Shown: piece after piece, positions 17,767-26,328 of the stretch
How the letters are laid out: each line of letters begins with the position of its first letter
Numbering within the stretch: position 1 is the stretch's first letter
From: Variovorax beijingensis
Lineage (GTDB): Bacteria; Pseudomonadota; Gammaproteobacteria; Burkholderiales; Burkholderiaceae_C
Direction: 5' to 3'
NCBI RefSeq assembly: GCF_007828835.1
Contig: NZ_VIVL01000006.1
Span: forward strand, 186,001 to 250,000
DNA: 64,000 nucleotides
The notes under the pieces: model-generated
Told to the model about the DNA's origin: nothing
Databases searched by the model: none
The model's input: only the letters and a program-made list of their open reading frames with translations
Program-made: the position numbers and the translations under genes

Positions 17767-18735
17767 ATGTCTTCCCCCACGCTGAACGCCCTGGTGCACA
17801 CGATGCGCTACGAGGCCGACGGCATCATCAGCGTCGAGTTCCGGCCGGCTTCGCCGGACACGGACTTTCCCGCTTTCGAGGCCGGCTCCCACATCGACCT
17901 GCACCTGCCCAATGGCCTGGTGCGCAGCTACTCGCTGTGCAACCCGCCGACCGACCGCCAGCGCTACGTGGTCGGCGTGCTCAACGACCGCAAGAGCCGC
18001 GGCGGCTCGCGCTATGTGCACCAGCAGCTGCGCGTGGGCATGACGCTGCCGATCTCGGCGCCGCGCAACAACTTCAAGCTCGAAGAGGGCGCGGACCATT
18101 CGGTGCTGGTGGCCGGCGGCATCGGCGTGACGCCCATCTGGTGCATGCTGCAGCGGCTCGTGGCCGCGGCCAAGCCGGTGGAACTCGTCTACTGTGCGCG
18201 CACCCGCAAGGAGGCGGCTTTCTGCGACGCGATCGAGGCCCTGGCGCGTGAGCACGCCGTACCGCTCACCTGGCACTTCGACGACGAAAAGGGCGCGCCG
18301 CCCGACCTCGCCGCGCTGCTGGGCGGCAAGGGCGCCGCCAGCCACTACTACTGCTGCGGCCCCACGCCGATGCTCGATGCCTTCGAGAAGAGCTGCGAGA
18401 AGCTGGGCTACGCCCATGCGCACATCGAGCGCTTTGCTGCGGTGCACGTGGAGGCGCCGAGCGCCTCGCAGGGCTGCGTGGTCGAGTGCGCGAAGAGCGG
18501 CAGGAGTGTCGAGGTGCCGCCCGGCAAGTCGATCCTCGACAGCCTGATCGATGCCGGCCTGAACCCTGACCACAGCTGCAAGGAGGGCGTCTGCGGCGCC
18601 TGCGAGACAGCCGTGCTCGAAGGCGAGATCGACCACCACGACGGCATCCTCACCAAGATCGAACGTGCGTCCAACAAGACCATGATGATCTGCGTCTCTC
18701 GCTGCAAGGGCGAGCGGCTGGTGCTCGACATCTGA
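17767..18735 (+). CDS. PDR/VanB-type oxygenase reductase
   Basis: 322 residues. Electron-transfer partner of the Rieske oxygenase. Order of domains: flavin-binding barrel with RSYSLCN near residue 58, NAD-binding domain with GGIGVTPIW near 118 and CCGPTPM near 198, and a C-terminal plant-type [2Fe-2S] ferredoxin with Cys271, Cys276 and Cys279 in CKEGVCGAC and a final Cys near 306. This order (flavin, NAD, ferredoxin last) is that of phthalate dioxygenase reductase and VanB. It transfers electrons from NADH to the oxygenase encoded just upstream. Confidence 0.93.
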   Translation: MSSPTLNALVHTMRYEADGIISVEFRPASPDTDFPAFEAGSHIDLHLPNGLVRSYSLCNPPTDRQRYVVGVLNDRKSRGGSRYVHQQLRVGMTLPISAPRNNFKLEEGADHSVLVAGGIGVTPIWCMLQRLVAAAKPVELVYCARTRKEAAFCDAIEALAREHAVPLTWHFDDEKGAPPDLAALLGGKGAASHYYCCGPTPMLDAFEKSCEKLGYAHAHIERFAAVHVEAPSASQGCVVECAKSGRSVEVPPGKSILDSLIDAGLNPDHSCKEGVCGACETAVLEGEIDHHDGILTKIERASNKTMMICVSRCKGERLVLDI

Positions 18736-18771
18736 GGCCGCAGGCCAGAGAAAAACCAACCCGAAAATCCA

Positions 18772-19878
18772 ATGAAAAAGTACTTGATCGCGCTGGCTGC
18801 GGCCAGCGCGGCTGGCGCAGCGCTGGCCCAATCTTCCCTCACGCTCTTCGGCGTGGTCGACGCGGCCGTCACCTACACACGCGGCAGCGGCGACGGATCG
18901 GCCCACAAGGCGCAGCTGACCAACAGCGGCAACATGTTCAGCCGCCTCGGCTTTCGCGGCACGGAGGACCTGGGCGGCGGGTACTCGGCCAACTTCTGGC
19001 TCGAGATGGGCCTGCAGAACGACAGCGGCACGGGCTTTCCCTCGAACTCGAACAACCAGGCCAGCGGCAACGGCCCGGCGGGCGTGCTGAGCTTCAACCG
19101 CCGCTCGACGGTGAGCCTGGCGGGCCCGTTCGGCGAAGTGCGCCTGGGCCGCGACTATGTGCCGGCGTTCTGGAACACGGCCATCTTCGATCCCTTCGGC
19201 ACGGGCGGCGGCATCGGCGCCAACCAGATCTATTTCTCGGGCCTGGGCGGCCTGGTCGCGCCGACCGGCACGCGCGCCTCGAACAGCATCGGCTACTTCC
19301 TGCCCGCGAGCCTCGGCGGTTTCTACGGGCAGGTGATGTATGCGATGGGCGAGAACGATTCGAACGCGCTGCTGCCGGGCGCGCGGGTGTCGAACAGGCA
19401 CGACGGCGAACACACCGGCGCGCGCTTCGGCTACCAGGACGGCGGACTCAACATTGCCATCGCGACCGGCCGCACGCGCTATGCGCTCGGCGACCTGCGT
19501 GTGACCAACCTGGGTGCGGCCTATACCTTCGGGCCCTCGCTCATGAACCTCAAGCTCACCAGCGAGCTGTACAAGGAATCGAAGGGCAGCACCGACGCCA
19601 AGGGCGCGCTGATCGGCTTCCACCTGCCCGTCGGGCCGGGCGAGATCAAGGCCTCGTATGCACGCTACAAGCTGGCGCCCGCCAATGCGGCACTGCAGCC
19701 GACCTCGTCGAAGCTGGCCATCGGCTACGTGCACAACCTGTCCAGGCGCACGGCGCTGTATGCGACGGTGGCGCGCATCAGCAACAGGAACGGCGCGGCG
19801 CAGGCGCTCTCGGGTGCGATCACGGCGCCGAACCGCGCGTCGAGCGGTACCGAGTTCGGCATGCGGCACATGTTCTAG
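18772..19878 (+). CDS. Gram-negative trimeric porin
   Basis: 368 residues. Outer-membrane channel of the betaproteobacterial OmpC-like family: signal peptide ending in ALA-QSS, then the typical SLTLFGVVDAAVTY first strand, a DLGGGYSANFWLE strand, an RRSTVSLAGPFGEVRLGRDY strand, and a terminal strand ending in Phe (FGMRHMF), needed for outer-membrane assembly. It begins 36 bases after the reductase gene on the same strand and probably provides substrate passage across the outer membrane. Its place within a catabolic run is informative, since general porins are usually single genes. Confidence 0.92.
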   Translation: MKKYLIALAAASAAGAALAQSSLTLFGVVDAAVTYTRGSGDGSAHKAQLTNSGNMFSRLGFRGTEDLGGGYSANFWLEMGLQNDSGTGFPSNSNNQASGNGPAGVLSFNRRSTVSLAGPFGEVRLGRDYVPAFWNTAIFDPFGTGGGIGANQIYFSGLGGLVAPTGTRASNSIGYFLPASLGGFYGQVMYAMGENDSNALLPGARVSNRHDGEHTGARFGYQDGGLNIAIATGRTRYALGDLRVTNLGAAYTFGPSLMNLKLTSELYKESKGSTDAKGALIGFHLPVGPGEIKASYARYKLAPANAALQPTSSKLAIGYVHNLSRRTALYATVARISNRNGAAQALSGAITAPNRASSGTEFGMRHMF

Positions 19879-19922
19879 GCGCGCAACGCGCCAGCACCAC
19901 CCACGCAGGAGAGGCACAGGCC

Positions 19923-21233
19923 ATGCAGAGCAGACACTTTCGTTGGTACGGCGTCGTCACGCTGTTCGTGATCGTCGCGATCTCCTACGTGGACCGCATC
20001 AACATCGCGGTGCTGATCACCGATGCCGCGTTCCTGGAGCACGTGGGCGTGGCGGCGTCCGACCGCGTGAGCCAGGGCTTCCTGGCCACGGCCTTCATGC
20101 TGGGCTACGGCGTGTCGGCCTTCGTGCTCACGCCGTTCTGCTCAGCCTTGTTCGGCGTGCGCCGCAGCCTGGTCTACGGCCTGGTCCTCTGGGGCGTGGT
20201 GACCTGGGCCTCGCCCATGTTCGACAGCTACGGCCTCCTGCTGGCCTCGCGCGTGCTGCTGGGCGTATCGGAGGGGCCGCTGTTCTCGCTCGCGTCGTCC
20301 TATATCAAGGCTCACTTCAAGAGCGACGAGAACGGCAAGCCCAACGCGCTCGTGAACATGGGCACGGGGCTGGGGCTGGCGGTGGGCTATCCGCTGGTGG
20401 GCTACCTGCTCACGCGCTTCGCGTGGGACAGCTCGTTCCATGTGCTGGGCGTACTCAACATCGCACTCGGCATTCCGCTGGTGCTGGCCTTCGTGCGCAT
20501 GCCGGCGGGGCATGAAGGCGGCGCCAGGCCGTCGTCGCTTGGCGAGGCAATGGCGCGCGTGGGCGGCATCGTGCGGGGTGCGCTGCACACGCGCAACCTG
20601 TTCCTCATCACGCTGCTCACTTCGGCGGCGCTGGCCTATCTCTGGGGCAGCAGCAACTGGCTGCCGACCTACCTGCGCGAGGCGCGCGGCTTCTCGCTGC
20701 GCGAGATGGGCTGGATCGCGTCGGCGCCCCAGTACGCCACGGTGCTTGCGGTGTTCGTGGGCGGCGTGCTGATCGACAGGCTCGGGCGCGACCGCGTGCC
20801 GTTCATCTTCATGGGCGCGAGCGCGGGCGTGGCGCTGTCGGTGCTCATGGCCATCAATGCACGCGATCCGTACGCGGCCGCGAGCTGCCTGGTGGCGGCC
20901 AATTTCTTCTGGGGCCTGCAGAGCCCGGCCATTCCGAGCACGGTGCAGCATTGCTCGCGGCCCGAGCACACGGCCAGCGCCTTCGGCGTGACGAACGGCG
21001 CAGGCAGCCTGGTGGCGGCCTTCATGCCGGCGCTGATGGGCGGCGTGATCAGTGCGGTGTCGCATGGCGGCGCGGGCGCGGCCGTCACCGCGGTTTCGTC
21101 GGCGGCGGGCTTCTTCGCGGGCTTTGCGCTGCTCATCGGCACGCAGGCGGTGGTGTTCGCCTGCGGACTGCTGCTGTGGTGGCGCGAACGCGCGCAGCGC
21201 GTGGCTGCAGTCTCTGGTTCACAGCTTTCGTAG
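19923..21233 (+). CDS. MFS transporter (anion/cation symporter type)
   Basis: 436 residues with about twelve hydrophobic segments. The opening RWYGVVTLFVIVAISYVDRINIAVL is typical of the anion:cation symporter (ACS) branch of the major facilitator superfamily, which imports organic acids such as glucarate, phthalate and tartrate analogues. The central loop and VRRSLVYGLVLWGVVTWASP fit this branch. It is preceded by GGAG 14 bases before ATG 19923 and closes the 17-gene run. Likely inner-membrane importer for the pathway substrate. Confidence 0.9.
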   Translation: MQSRHFRWYGVVTLFVIVAISYVDRINIAVLITDAAFLEHVGVAASDRVSQGFLATAFMLGYGVSAFVLTPFCSALFGVRRSLVYGLVLWGVVTWASPMFDSYGLLLASRVLLGVSEGPLFSLASSYIKAHFKSDENGKPNALVNMGTGLGLAVGYPLVGYLLTRFAWDSSFHVLGVLNIALGIPLVLAFVRMPAGHEGGARPSSLGEAMARVGGIVRGALHTRNLFLITLLTSAALAYLWGSSNWLPTYLREARGFSLREMGWIASAPQYATVLAVFVGGVLIDRLGRDRVPFIFMGASAGVALSVLMAINARDPYAAASCLVAANFFWGLQSPAIPSTVQHCSRPEHTASAFGVTNGAGSLVAAFMPALMGGVISAVSHGGAGAAVTAVSSAAGFFAGFALLIGTQAVVFACGLLLWWRERAQRVAAVSGSQLS

Positions 21234-21879
21234 CGGCGGCGCGCGCTGGAACCTTCGTACTGTGGCCGCTGTGTCACAGCGAACGGCCCCTGTGCTTGCG
21301 GATCATGCGAGCCGATGCCGCGGGCGCAGAACCATCTTCGTATCGCAAGGCCTGCGGCGCGGGCCATGACGCCATTCGGCTTATGGCGCGCGAACATTTT
21401 GAGAGAGAAAAGTTCCGCGGGTCGTTGAGCTGCCAGATTCGATCAGCTACAACTGTGCGCACTTCAACGGACGAGGGAATGCGCGTGAAAACAAAGACAA
21501 GAGCCGCTTGCAGGCCTGCCGCTGCCGTTCCGGCACCGGCCATTCTTTCTTCGGCGCGGCAGGGCGCCGCATCGATGCACGGGCACTGAGCCCGCTTCCA
21601 CGCGCCACCATCCGCGCCCGCACATCTTCCATCGCCGTGCCTTGACGGAAATGGCTCCGGTCACTCCGCGCATCCTGGGGCCGCCGAACCCCGAGCGGTG
21701 CGATCCGGCTTGAGCGTGCGTTCCTGACGAACCCGGTGTTCGACGGGAGGGCGCCGTGCCGCCCGCCGTTTTCCACGGTTGGCTTTTCATCTCATCCCGC
21801 GTGCCATGTGCAGCGCCTGCTATCCGCTGGCGTCCGCAGTGCTGCGCATGTTCCTTACCCAGAGTACCCAGAGGCGATC
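21234..21879. other. 646-base stretch without a recognisable gene
   Basis: Between the MFS gene and the aminopeptidase gene. Open frames on both strands here are short, Arg/Ala/Pro-rich and show no family motif, conserved start context or ribosome site. No clear intrinsic terminator or strong promoter was seen. GAGG at 21871-21874 serves the downstream gene. The stretch may hold an untranslated leader, a remnant gene or an unrecognised small RNA. Confidence 0.5.
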
Positions 21880-24105
21880 ATGAAAAAACTGAATACACCC
21901 GTCGTTCATCACCTGGCCCTCTCCGCCGTGATGCTTGCCGCCTTGACAGCATGCGGCGGCGGAGACAGCGGCGGCGGCGGCGCATCCTTTGGCGGCGCCG
22001 GCATGGGCGCATTGTCGTCGCTCACGGCCAGCGCGGAGGATCCCGCCAAGGCACCCGAGGACGGCGCGCCTTCATCGCAGGAGTCGAGCCTGGCGGCGAT
22101 CGACCGCTCGGTGAAACCCATGGAGCTGCCCGACACCGTCTGGCCCGTCAACTACAAGCTGTGGTTCAGACCCGATGCGGCGCTGAAGACCTTCGCGGGG
22201 CGCGGCGACGTGGAGATCGAAGTGCTCAAGCCGGTCGATGCGATCGTGGTTGCCGCGCACAACCTCAAGTTCGCGAACGGCCGCACCACCTTGCGCAAGC
22301 TGTCGAATCCTTCGGAAGTGATCGCGCTGGTGCCCACGCCGCAGACCCTGGGCGACTTCGTGCAGCTGCGGCGCAACGACGGGCAGATCGCCAAGGGCAA
22401 GTACCTGCTGCACATGGAATGGGACGGCAAGATCCAGTTCTCCGACGCGGAATACTGCCCGCCCGAGGAGATGGCCCGCAATCCGTTCTGCTCGGCCGCG
22501 ACCGGCGTCTTCAAGGTGGGCCTTTCCACGCCCGAGGGCGTGAGCAGCGACGCGATCGTGACGCAGGGCGAAACCAACTATGCGCGGCAGTGGTTCCCGG
22601 GCTGGGACGAGCCGGCCTTCCGCCACAGCTTCGAGATCTCCGCCGAGGTGCCGGGCGACTGGCAGACGGTGTCGAACGCCGCGCAGAAGTCGGCCGTCAA
22701 GCTGCCCGACGGCTACCAGCAGGTGTCGTTCGAGAAGACGCCTTCGATGCCGATGTACCTCGCCTTCTTCGGCGGCGGCAAGTTCGACGTTCTGTCGGAC
22801 ACCTTCAAGAGCCCGCTCGACGGCAGCGAGATGCCGCTGCGCTGGTTCACGCCGCCGGGGCGCTCCAGCTGGGCCACCTTCGCGATGGAGTGGACCAAGG
22901 TGGCGATGGACTACTACTACAACTACACCGGCATTGCGCTGCCGTTCAAGAAGTTCGACACCGTGGCGGCCAACGACAGCTACGACAACAAGCCCAATAC
23001 CGGCTTCGGCGGCATGGAGAACTGGGGCTCGATCTTCGAGTTTGCCGACCGCGTGCTGACCAGGCCGGGCGAAACGCCCACGCTGTATTCGGTGACGGTG
23101 GTGACGCACGAGATCGCGCACCAGTGGTTCGGCGACCTCGTCACGCTCGACTGGTGGGACAACGTGTGGCTCAACGAATCGTTCGCGCGCTGGTTCGACC
23201 GCCGCACCACGATCAAATTCCATCCCGACTACTACAGCTTCTCCGACTATGTTCTCGACAAGCACGCCGTGATCGTGGCCGACCTGAAGGACACGGCGGT
23301 TCCGGTGCAGCGCAACCTCAACGATGCGGGATCGTTCGGTTTCATCAGCCCGTCGATCTTCGTCTACAACAAGGGCAGCCACGTGCTGGAGACGGTGCAG
23401 AACTACATCGGCGAGGAGGCGATGCAGAAAGGCCTGCAGATCTACCTGAAGGACTATGCCTTCGGCAACGCCACGCCGTCGCGGCTTTGGACCTCGCTCG
23501 AGAAGGCGAGCGGCGGCAAGAAGGTGGCGGACATCGGCGACAGCTTCATCCGCCAGACCGGCGTGCCGCTGCTGACGGTGGATGCGCAGTGCGCGGGTGA
23601 CCGCACCTACGTGTCGATCAGCCAGGAGCCGTTCCCGAATCAGAACGCCTATCCGGCCTCGACCTGGACCATTCCCGTGACGCTGGCCTACGGCGACGCG
23701 ATGGAGCAGCGCAAGACCTTCGTCATGGCCACCAGCACCACGCAGCTGGAGCTTTCGGGCTGCACCGCGGTGCTGGCCGGGCCCACGGGGCAGGACTACT
23801 ACGTGAGCAACTACAGCACGCAGTCGTGGAGCGACCTGCTGGCCAAGGCGCAGAACTTCGCGGACAACAAGCCGCTCCTGCTCAACATCGAGCGGGACGC
23901 GTTCCGCCTGCTGTCGGCGGGGCGCATCACGCAGGGGCAGTACGACCAGATCAAGGGCGTTCTCAACCTGCCGACGACGCTGCTGGCCAAGACTGAGGCC
24001 AGCCAGCAGAAGATGATGGCGCAGGACGCGGGCGGCAAGGAAGACTATCCGCACGCGCTGCGCTACCAGGGCAGCCTGAAGCTGCGCGAGAACCAGAAGC
24101 GCTGA
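21880..24105 (+). CDS. M1-family zinc aminopeptidase, predicted lipoprotein
   Basis: 741 residues. A lipobox (LTAC, Cys near residue 24) followed by a Gly/Ser-rich linker suggests membrane anchoring in the envelope. The zinc site is complete: His410-Glu411-x-x-His414 and Glu433, the standard 18-residue spacing. The exopeptidase motif reads GGMEN (about residues 376-380) instead of the usual GAMEN, and the second zinc motif reads NESFA where NEGFA is common. It should remove N-terminal residues from peptides, here probably outside the cytoplasm. Most bacterial PepN relatives are cytosolic, so the lipoprotein form is worth noting. A lipoprotein gene follows 12 bases later. Confidence 0.88.
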   Translation: MKKLNTPVVHHLALSAVMLAALTACGGGDSGGGGASFGGAGMGALSSLTASAEDPAKAPEDGAPSSQESSLAAIDRSVKPMELPDTVWPVNYKLWFRPDAALKTFAGRGDVEIEVLKPVDAIVVAAHNLKFANGRTTLRKLSNPSEVIALVPTPQTLGDFVQLRRNDGQIAKGKYLLHMEWDGKIQFSDAEYCPPEEMARNPFCSAATGVFKVGLSTPEGVSSDAIVTQGETNYARQWFPGWDEPAFRHSFEISAEVPGDWQTVSNAAQKSAVKLPDGYQQVSFEKTPSMPMYLAFFGGGKFDVLSDTFKSPLDGSEMPLRWFTPPGRSSWATFAMEWTKVAMDYYYNYTGIALPFKKFDTVAANDSYDNKPNTGFGGMENWGSIFEFADRVLTRPGETPTLYSVTVVTHEIAHQWFGDLVTLDWWDNVWLNESFARWFDRRTTIKFHPDYYSFSDYVLDKHAVIVADLKDTAVPVQRNLNDAGSFGFISPSIFVYNKGSHVLETVQNYIGEEAMQKGLQIYLKDYAFGNATPSRLWTSLEKASGGKKVADIGDSFIRQTGVPLLTVDAQCAGDRTYVSISQEPFPNQNAYPASTWTIPVTLAYGDAMEQRKTFVMATSTTQLELSGCTAVLAGPTGQDYYVSNYSTQSWSDLLAKAQNFADNKPLLLNIERDAFRLLSAGRITQGQYDQIKGVLNLPTTLLAKTEASQQKMMAQDAGGKEDYPHALRYQGSLKLRENQKR

Positions 24106-24117
24106 GGCCGCACGACC

Positions 24118-24528
24118 ATGAAAAACACCCTCAACTGTGTTGCGGCCGGCCTGTCGTCGCTGCTGTTGCTGGCCGGCTGCAGCCCGCGCGCCGAGCCCGA
24201 GGCGCAGCTGGTCGGCGTCTATGCCGTGAAGACGAACGGCGCGCTGCGCGAGCTGGTCAAGATCGAGCGGCAGGGCGGCCGCTACATCATGCGCGACAAG
24301 GTGCGCACCCCCGAGTGGAGCGAGCCGAAGATGCAGATGCAGCCGGTGACGCGCGAGCGCTGGAACCGGATCACCACCGACACCGGGAACACCGCGTTCA
24401 TCGGTGTGTCGAGCGACCAGCTCGCGATCTTCAAGGTGCCGCCGGGTTGGCAGAAGAACAGCTTCAGGACGGAGACCGGCTACTTCCTGTTCTATTCGCA
24501 GGGGCCGGTGGAAGCCTACAAGCTGTGA
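24118..24528 (+). CDS. small lipoprotein of unknown function
   Basis: 136 residues. Clear lipoprotein signal: a hydrophobic stretch ending LLLLAGC (Cys near residue 21). The mature part has a short charged linker (SPRAEPEAQ) and then a compact beta-rich domain of about 110 residues with no motif I recognise. It starts 12 bases after the aminopeptidase gene, so the two probably share a transcript and an envelope location. Its downstream neighbour is convergent. Confidence 0.75.
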   Translation: MKNTLNCVAAGLSSLLLLAGCSPRAEPEAQLVGVYAVKTNGALRELVKIERQGGRYIMRDKVRTPEWSEPKMQMQPVTRERWNRITTDTGNTAFIGVSSDQLAIFKVPPGWQKNSFRTETGYFLFYSQGPVEAYKL

Positions 24529-24548
24529 TGCTCCGCTAGCGCCAGGCG

Positions 24549-25313
24549 CTACAGCGCCGCGCCAATCGAAGCCGGTGCGACGATCGCGCCTTCGATGCGG
24601 TGGCGCTTGAGCGCATCGGCAACAAAGCCGCTCGCCTTCATCTCTTCGACGAAGGAAGACAGCAGCGCCTGGGCCTCCGCACCGCGGCTCGCGGGCGTGC
24701 CCATGGCCTGCTGGATCACCATGAAGCGGCCGGGCAGCACGCGCACGCCCGGCTCGCGCCGCGCCTCGGCTTCGAGCAGCTGGCGAATGCCGGCGGCCAC
24801 CTCGACCGCGCCTGAACGCAGTGCCGCCAACGCGGCGGCCGCGCCCTGGAGCCGGACGATCCCGGCCTGCCCGATCTCGCGCGTGAGGAACAGGTCGTAG
24901 GCACTGCCCGCACCGACCGAGATGCGATGGCCCTTGGCATCGACCTGCGCGTTGTCGGTGAGCTCCGACGATTCGCGCACGAGGTAGCTGCCCTCGATCA
25001 GCACATAGGGCGCGGTGAACAGCAGCCCTTCGCTGCGCGCCGGGTCGATGGCGAAGAAGCCGATGTCGGCCTTCTCGTTCTTCACCGCCTCGACCGATGC
25101 CGCCGCCTTCTCGAACACCACGAGGTCGATGCCCACGCCGATCCGGCGCGCGAACTCGCGCGCGAGATCGATGGACACGCCCACCGGTTCGCCGGTGGCC
25201 GCATCCTTGTTCGCGAGGATCGGGTTGCCGAGGTTGATCGATGCGCGCAGCGTGCCACCGGGCGCGAAGGCGGAGACAAGGGCGGGGGCAACGGCTTGGT
25301 TCATGGCATGCAT
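24549..25313 (-). CDS. amino-acid-type solute-binding protein without a signal peptide
   Basis: 254 residues, length and fold of the polar amino acid ABC receptor family (SBP_bac_3): GEPVGVSIDLAREFARRIG near residues 41-59, KADIGFFAIDPAR near 80 and a C-terminal hinge region. The start context (MHAMNQAVAPALVSAFAPGG) has no positively charged hydrophobic signal, and no upstream in-frame start supplies one. An ATG three codons later (25304) is equally possible. Either the protein works in the cytoplasm or the gene has lost its signal. No ABC permease or ATPase gene is adjacent. Confidence 0.78.
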   Translation of the reverse strand: MHAMNQAVAPALVSAFAPGGTLRASINLGNPILANKDAATGEPVGVSIDLAREFARRIGVGIDLVVFEKAAASVEAVKNEKADIGFFAIDPARSEGLLFTAPYVLIEGSYLVRESSELTDNAQVDAKGHRISVGAGSAYDLFLTREIGQAGIVRLQGAAAALAALRSGAVEVAAGIRQLLEAEARREPGVRVLPGRFMVIQQAMGTPASRGAEAQALLSSFVEEMKASGFVADALKRHRIEGAIVAPASIGAAL

Positions 25314-25374
25314 CGTCCGGGAAAGATCATGGGCGCCAGTTTACTGAGCCCCGAACCGCCGCATCGCCGCCGCC

Positions 25375-26193
25375 TCAGCGCGCCGCCAGCGGCTCCAGCC
25401 CGGTCTTCGCGATGGTCGGCGCCGCTTCGGGCGAGTTGAGATAGCGGATCAGCTGGCGTGCCGCATCGGGCTGCTTCGAGGCCGTGGCAATGCCGGCCGA
25501 GAACACAGTCACCTGCTGCACCTCCGCGGGCAGCGGCCCGATGTAGTCGATGCCCGCGATCGGCAGCAGCTCGCTCACCTGCTGCAGCCCGAGCGCCGCG
25601 TCGCCGCGCGCCACCACCGTGCCCACGCGCTCGCTGAGGATGCGCTTGCTCTTGGGCAAGACCCGCTCCTCGATGCCGAGCTTCTTGAGCAGTTCGGTCT
25701 CGTAGTAGGTGCCGCTCGCGCTGGCCGAATAGGCGATCGAAGGCGCTGCCAGCAGCGTGCGCTTGAGCGCATCGACCGTCGAGATGTCGGGCTTGGGCGC
25801 GCCCTTGCGCACCGCGAAGCCGATCGACGAGCGCACCAGGTCGACCTGGCTGCCGGGCACCACCTTGCCTTGCGCCACCAGCGAATCGAGTGCGGGCCGC
25901 GCGAGGATCACCACGTCGGCCGGCTCGTTGCGCGAGAGCCGGCTCGGAATGGAATCCTCCGCATTGCCCATGGAAGCGCCATACGCGGTCTTGACCGTGC
26001 GGCCGCTGCTGCGTTCGAAGCCGGGGCGCAGTTCGTTGTACGCGGCCGTGAAGCCGCCCGAGGTCATCACGTGGATGTCGCCGGCCGCGGGTGGTGCGCT
26101 GCCGAAGCTGCCGCACGCGGCAAGAACGGAGGCCGCCGCCAGCAGGCTGGCGCGGCGGGTCAGGCGGTTGAACGAGAAGGTCTGGGGCTTCAT
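25375..26193 (-). CDS. ModA-like substrate-binding lipoprotein
   Basis: 272 residues. Signal with lipobox (ASVLAAC, Cys near residue 27). The mature domain resembles molybdate/sulfate-type extracellular binding proteins: VMTSGGFTAAYNELRPGFER, then ADVVILARPALDSLVAQGKV, then VFSAGIATASKQPDAARQLIRYLNSPEA at the C-terminus. AGGAG is well placed before the ATG. No modB/modC lie alongside, so an oxyanion or other ligand cannot be chosen. It is divergent from an AraC-type regulator gene and upstream of the signal-less receptor gene on the same strand. Confidence 0.83.
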   Translation of the reverse strand: MKPQTFSFNRLTRRASLLAAASVLAACGSFGSAPPAAGDIHVMTSGGFTAAYNELRPGFERSSGRTVKTAYGASMGNAEDSIPSRLSRNEPADVVILARPALDSLVAQGKVVPGSQVDLVRSSIGFAVRKGAPKPDISTVDALKRTLLAAPSIAYSASASGTYYETELLKKLGIEERVLPKSKRILSERVGTVVARGDAALGLQQVSELLPIAGIDYIGPLPAEVQQVTVFSAGIATASKQPDAARQLIRYLNSPEAAPTIAKTGLEPLAAR

Positions 26194-26328
26194 GGTGTCT
26201 CCTGGTGAATCTGCCTCGATCGTAGGCAGTGAGGCTGTCAATCGGCCTTCAGCGTTTTCGGGGTAAACACCAGGGCGGCGACCCGGCTGGCAGAATCCGG
26301 GCGGGCGGTACTGCTGCCTTTCACACCC

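Noticed and set aside
16387..19917. Very long open frame (about 1176 codons) on the minus strand across the Rieske, reductase and porin genes
   Set aside because: It is antisense to several genes with clear motifs, and its translation is Arg/Ala/His-rich with no domain. High G+C content makes such antisense frames common.
21274..21790. Small open frames on both strands in the spacer after the MFS gene
   Set aside because: They lack ribosome sites and motifs, overlap one another, and have the Arg/Pro/Ala-rich composition of non-coding high-G+C DNA.
24536..24558. Overlapping short palindromes between two convergent genes as a terminator
   Set aside because: TAGCGCC/GGCGCTA and GGCGCT/AGCGCC arms exist, but no T tract follows on either strand and the arms overlap the stop codon of the receptor gene.
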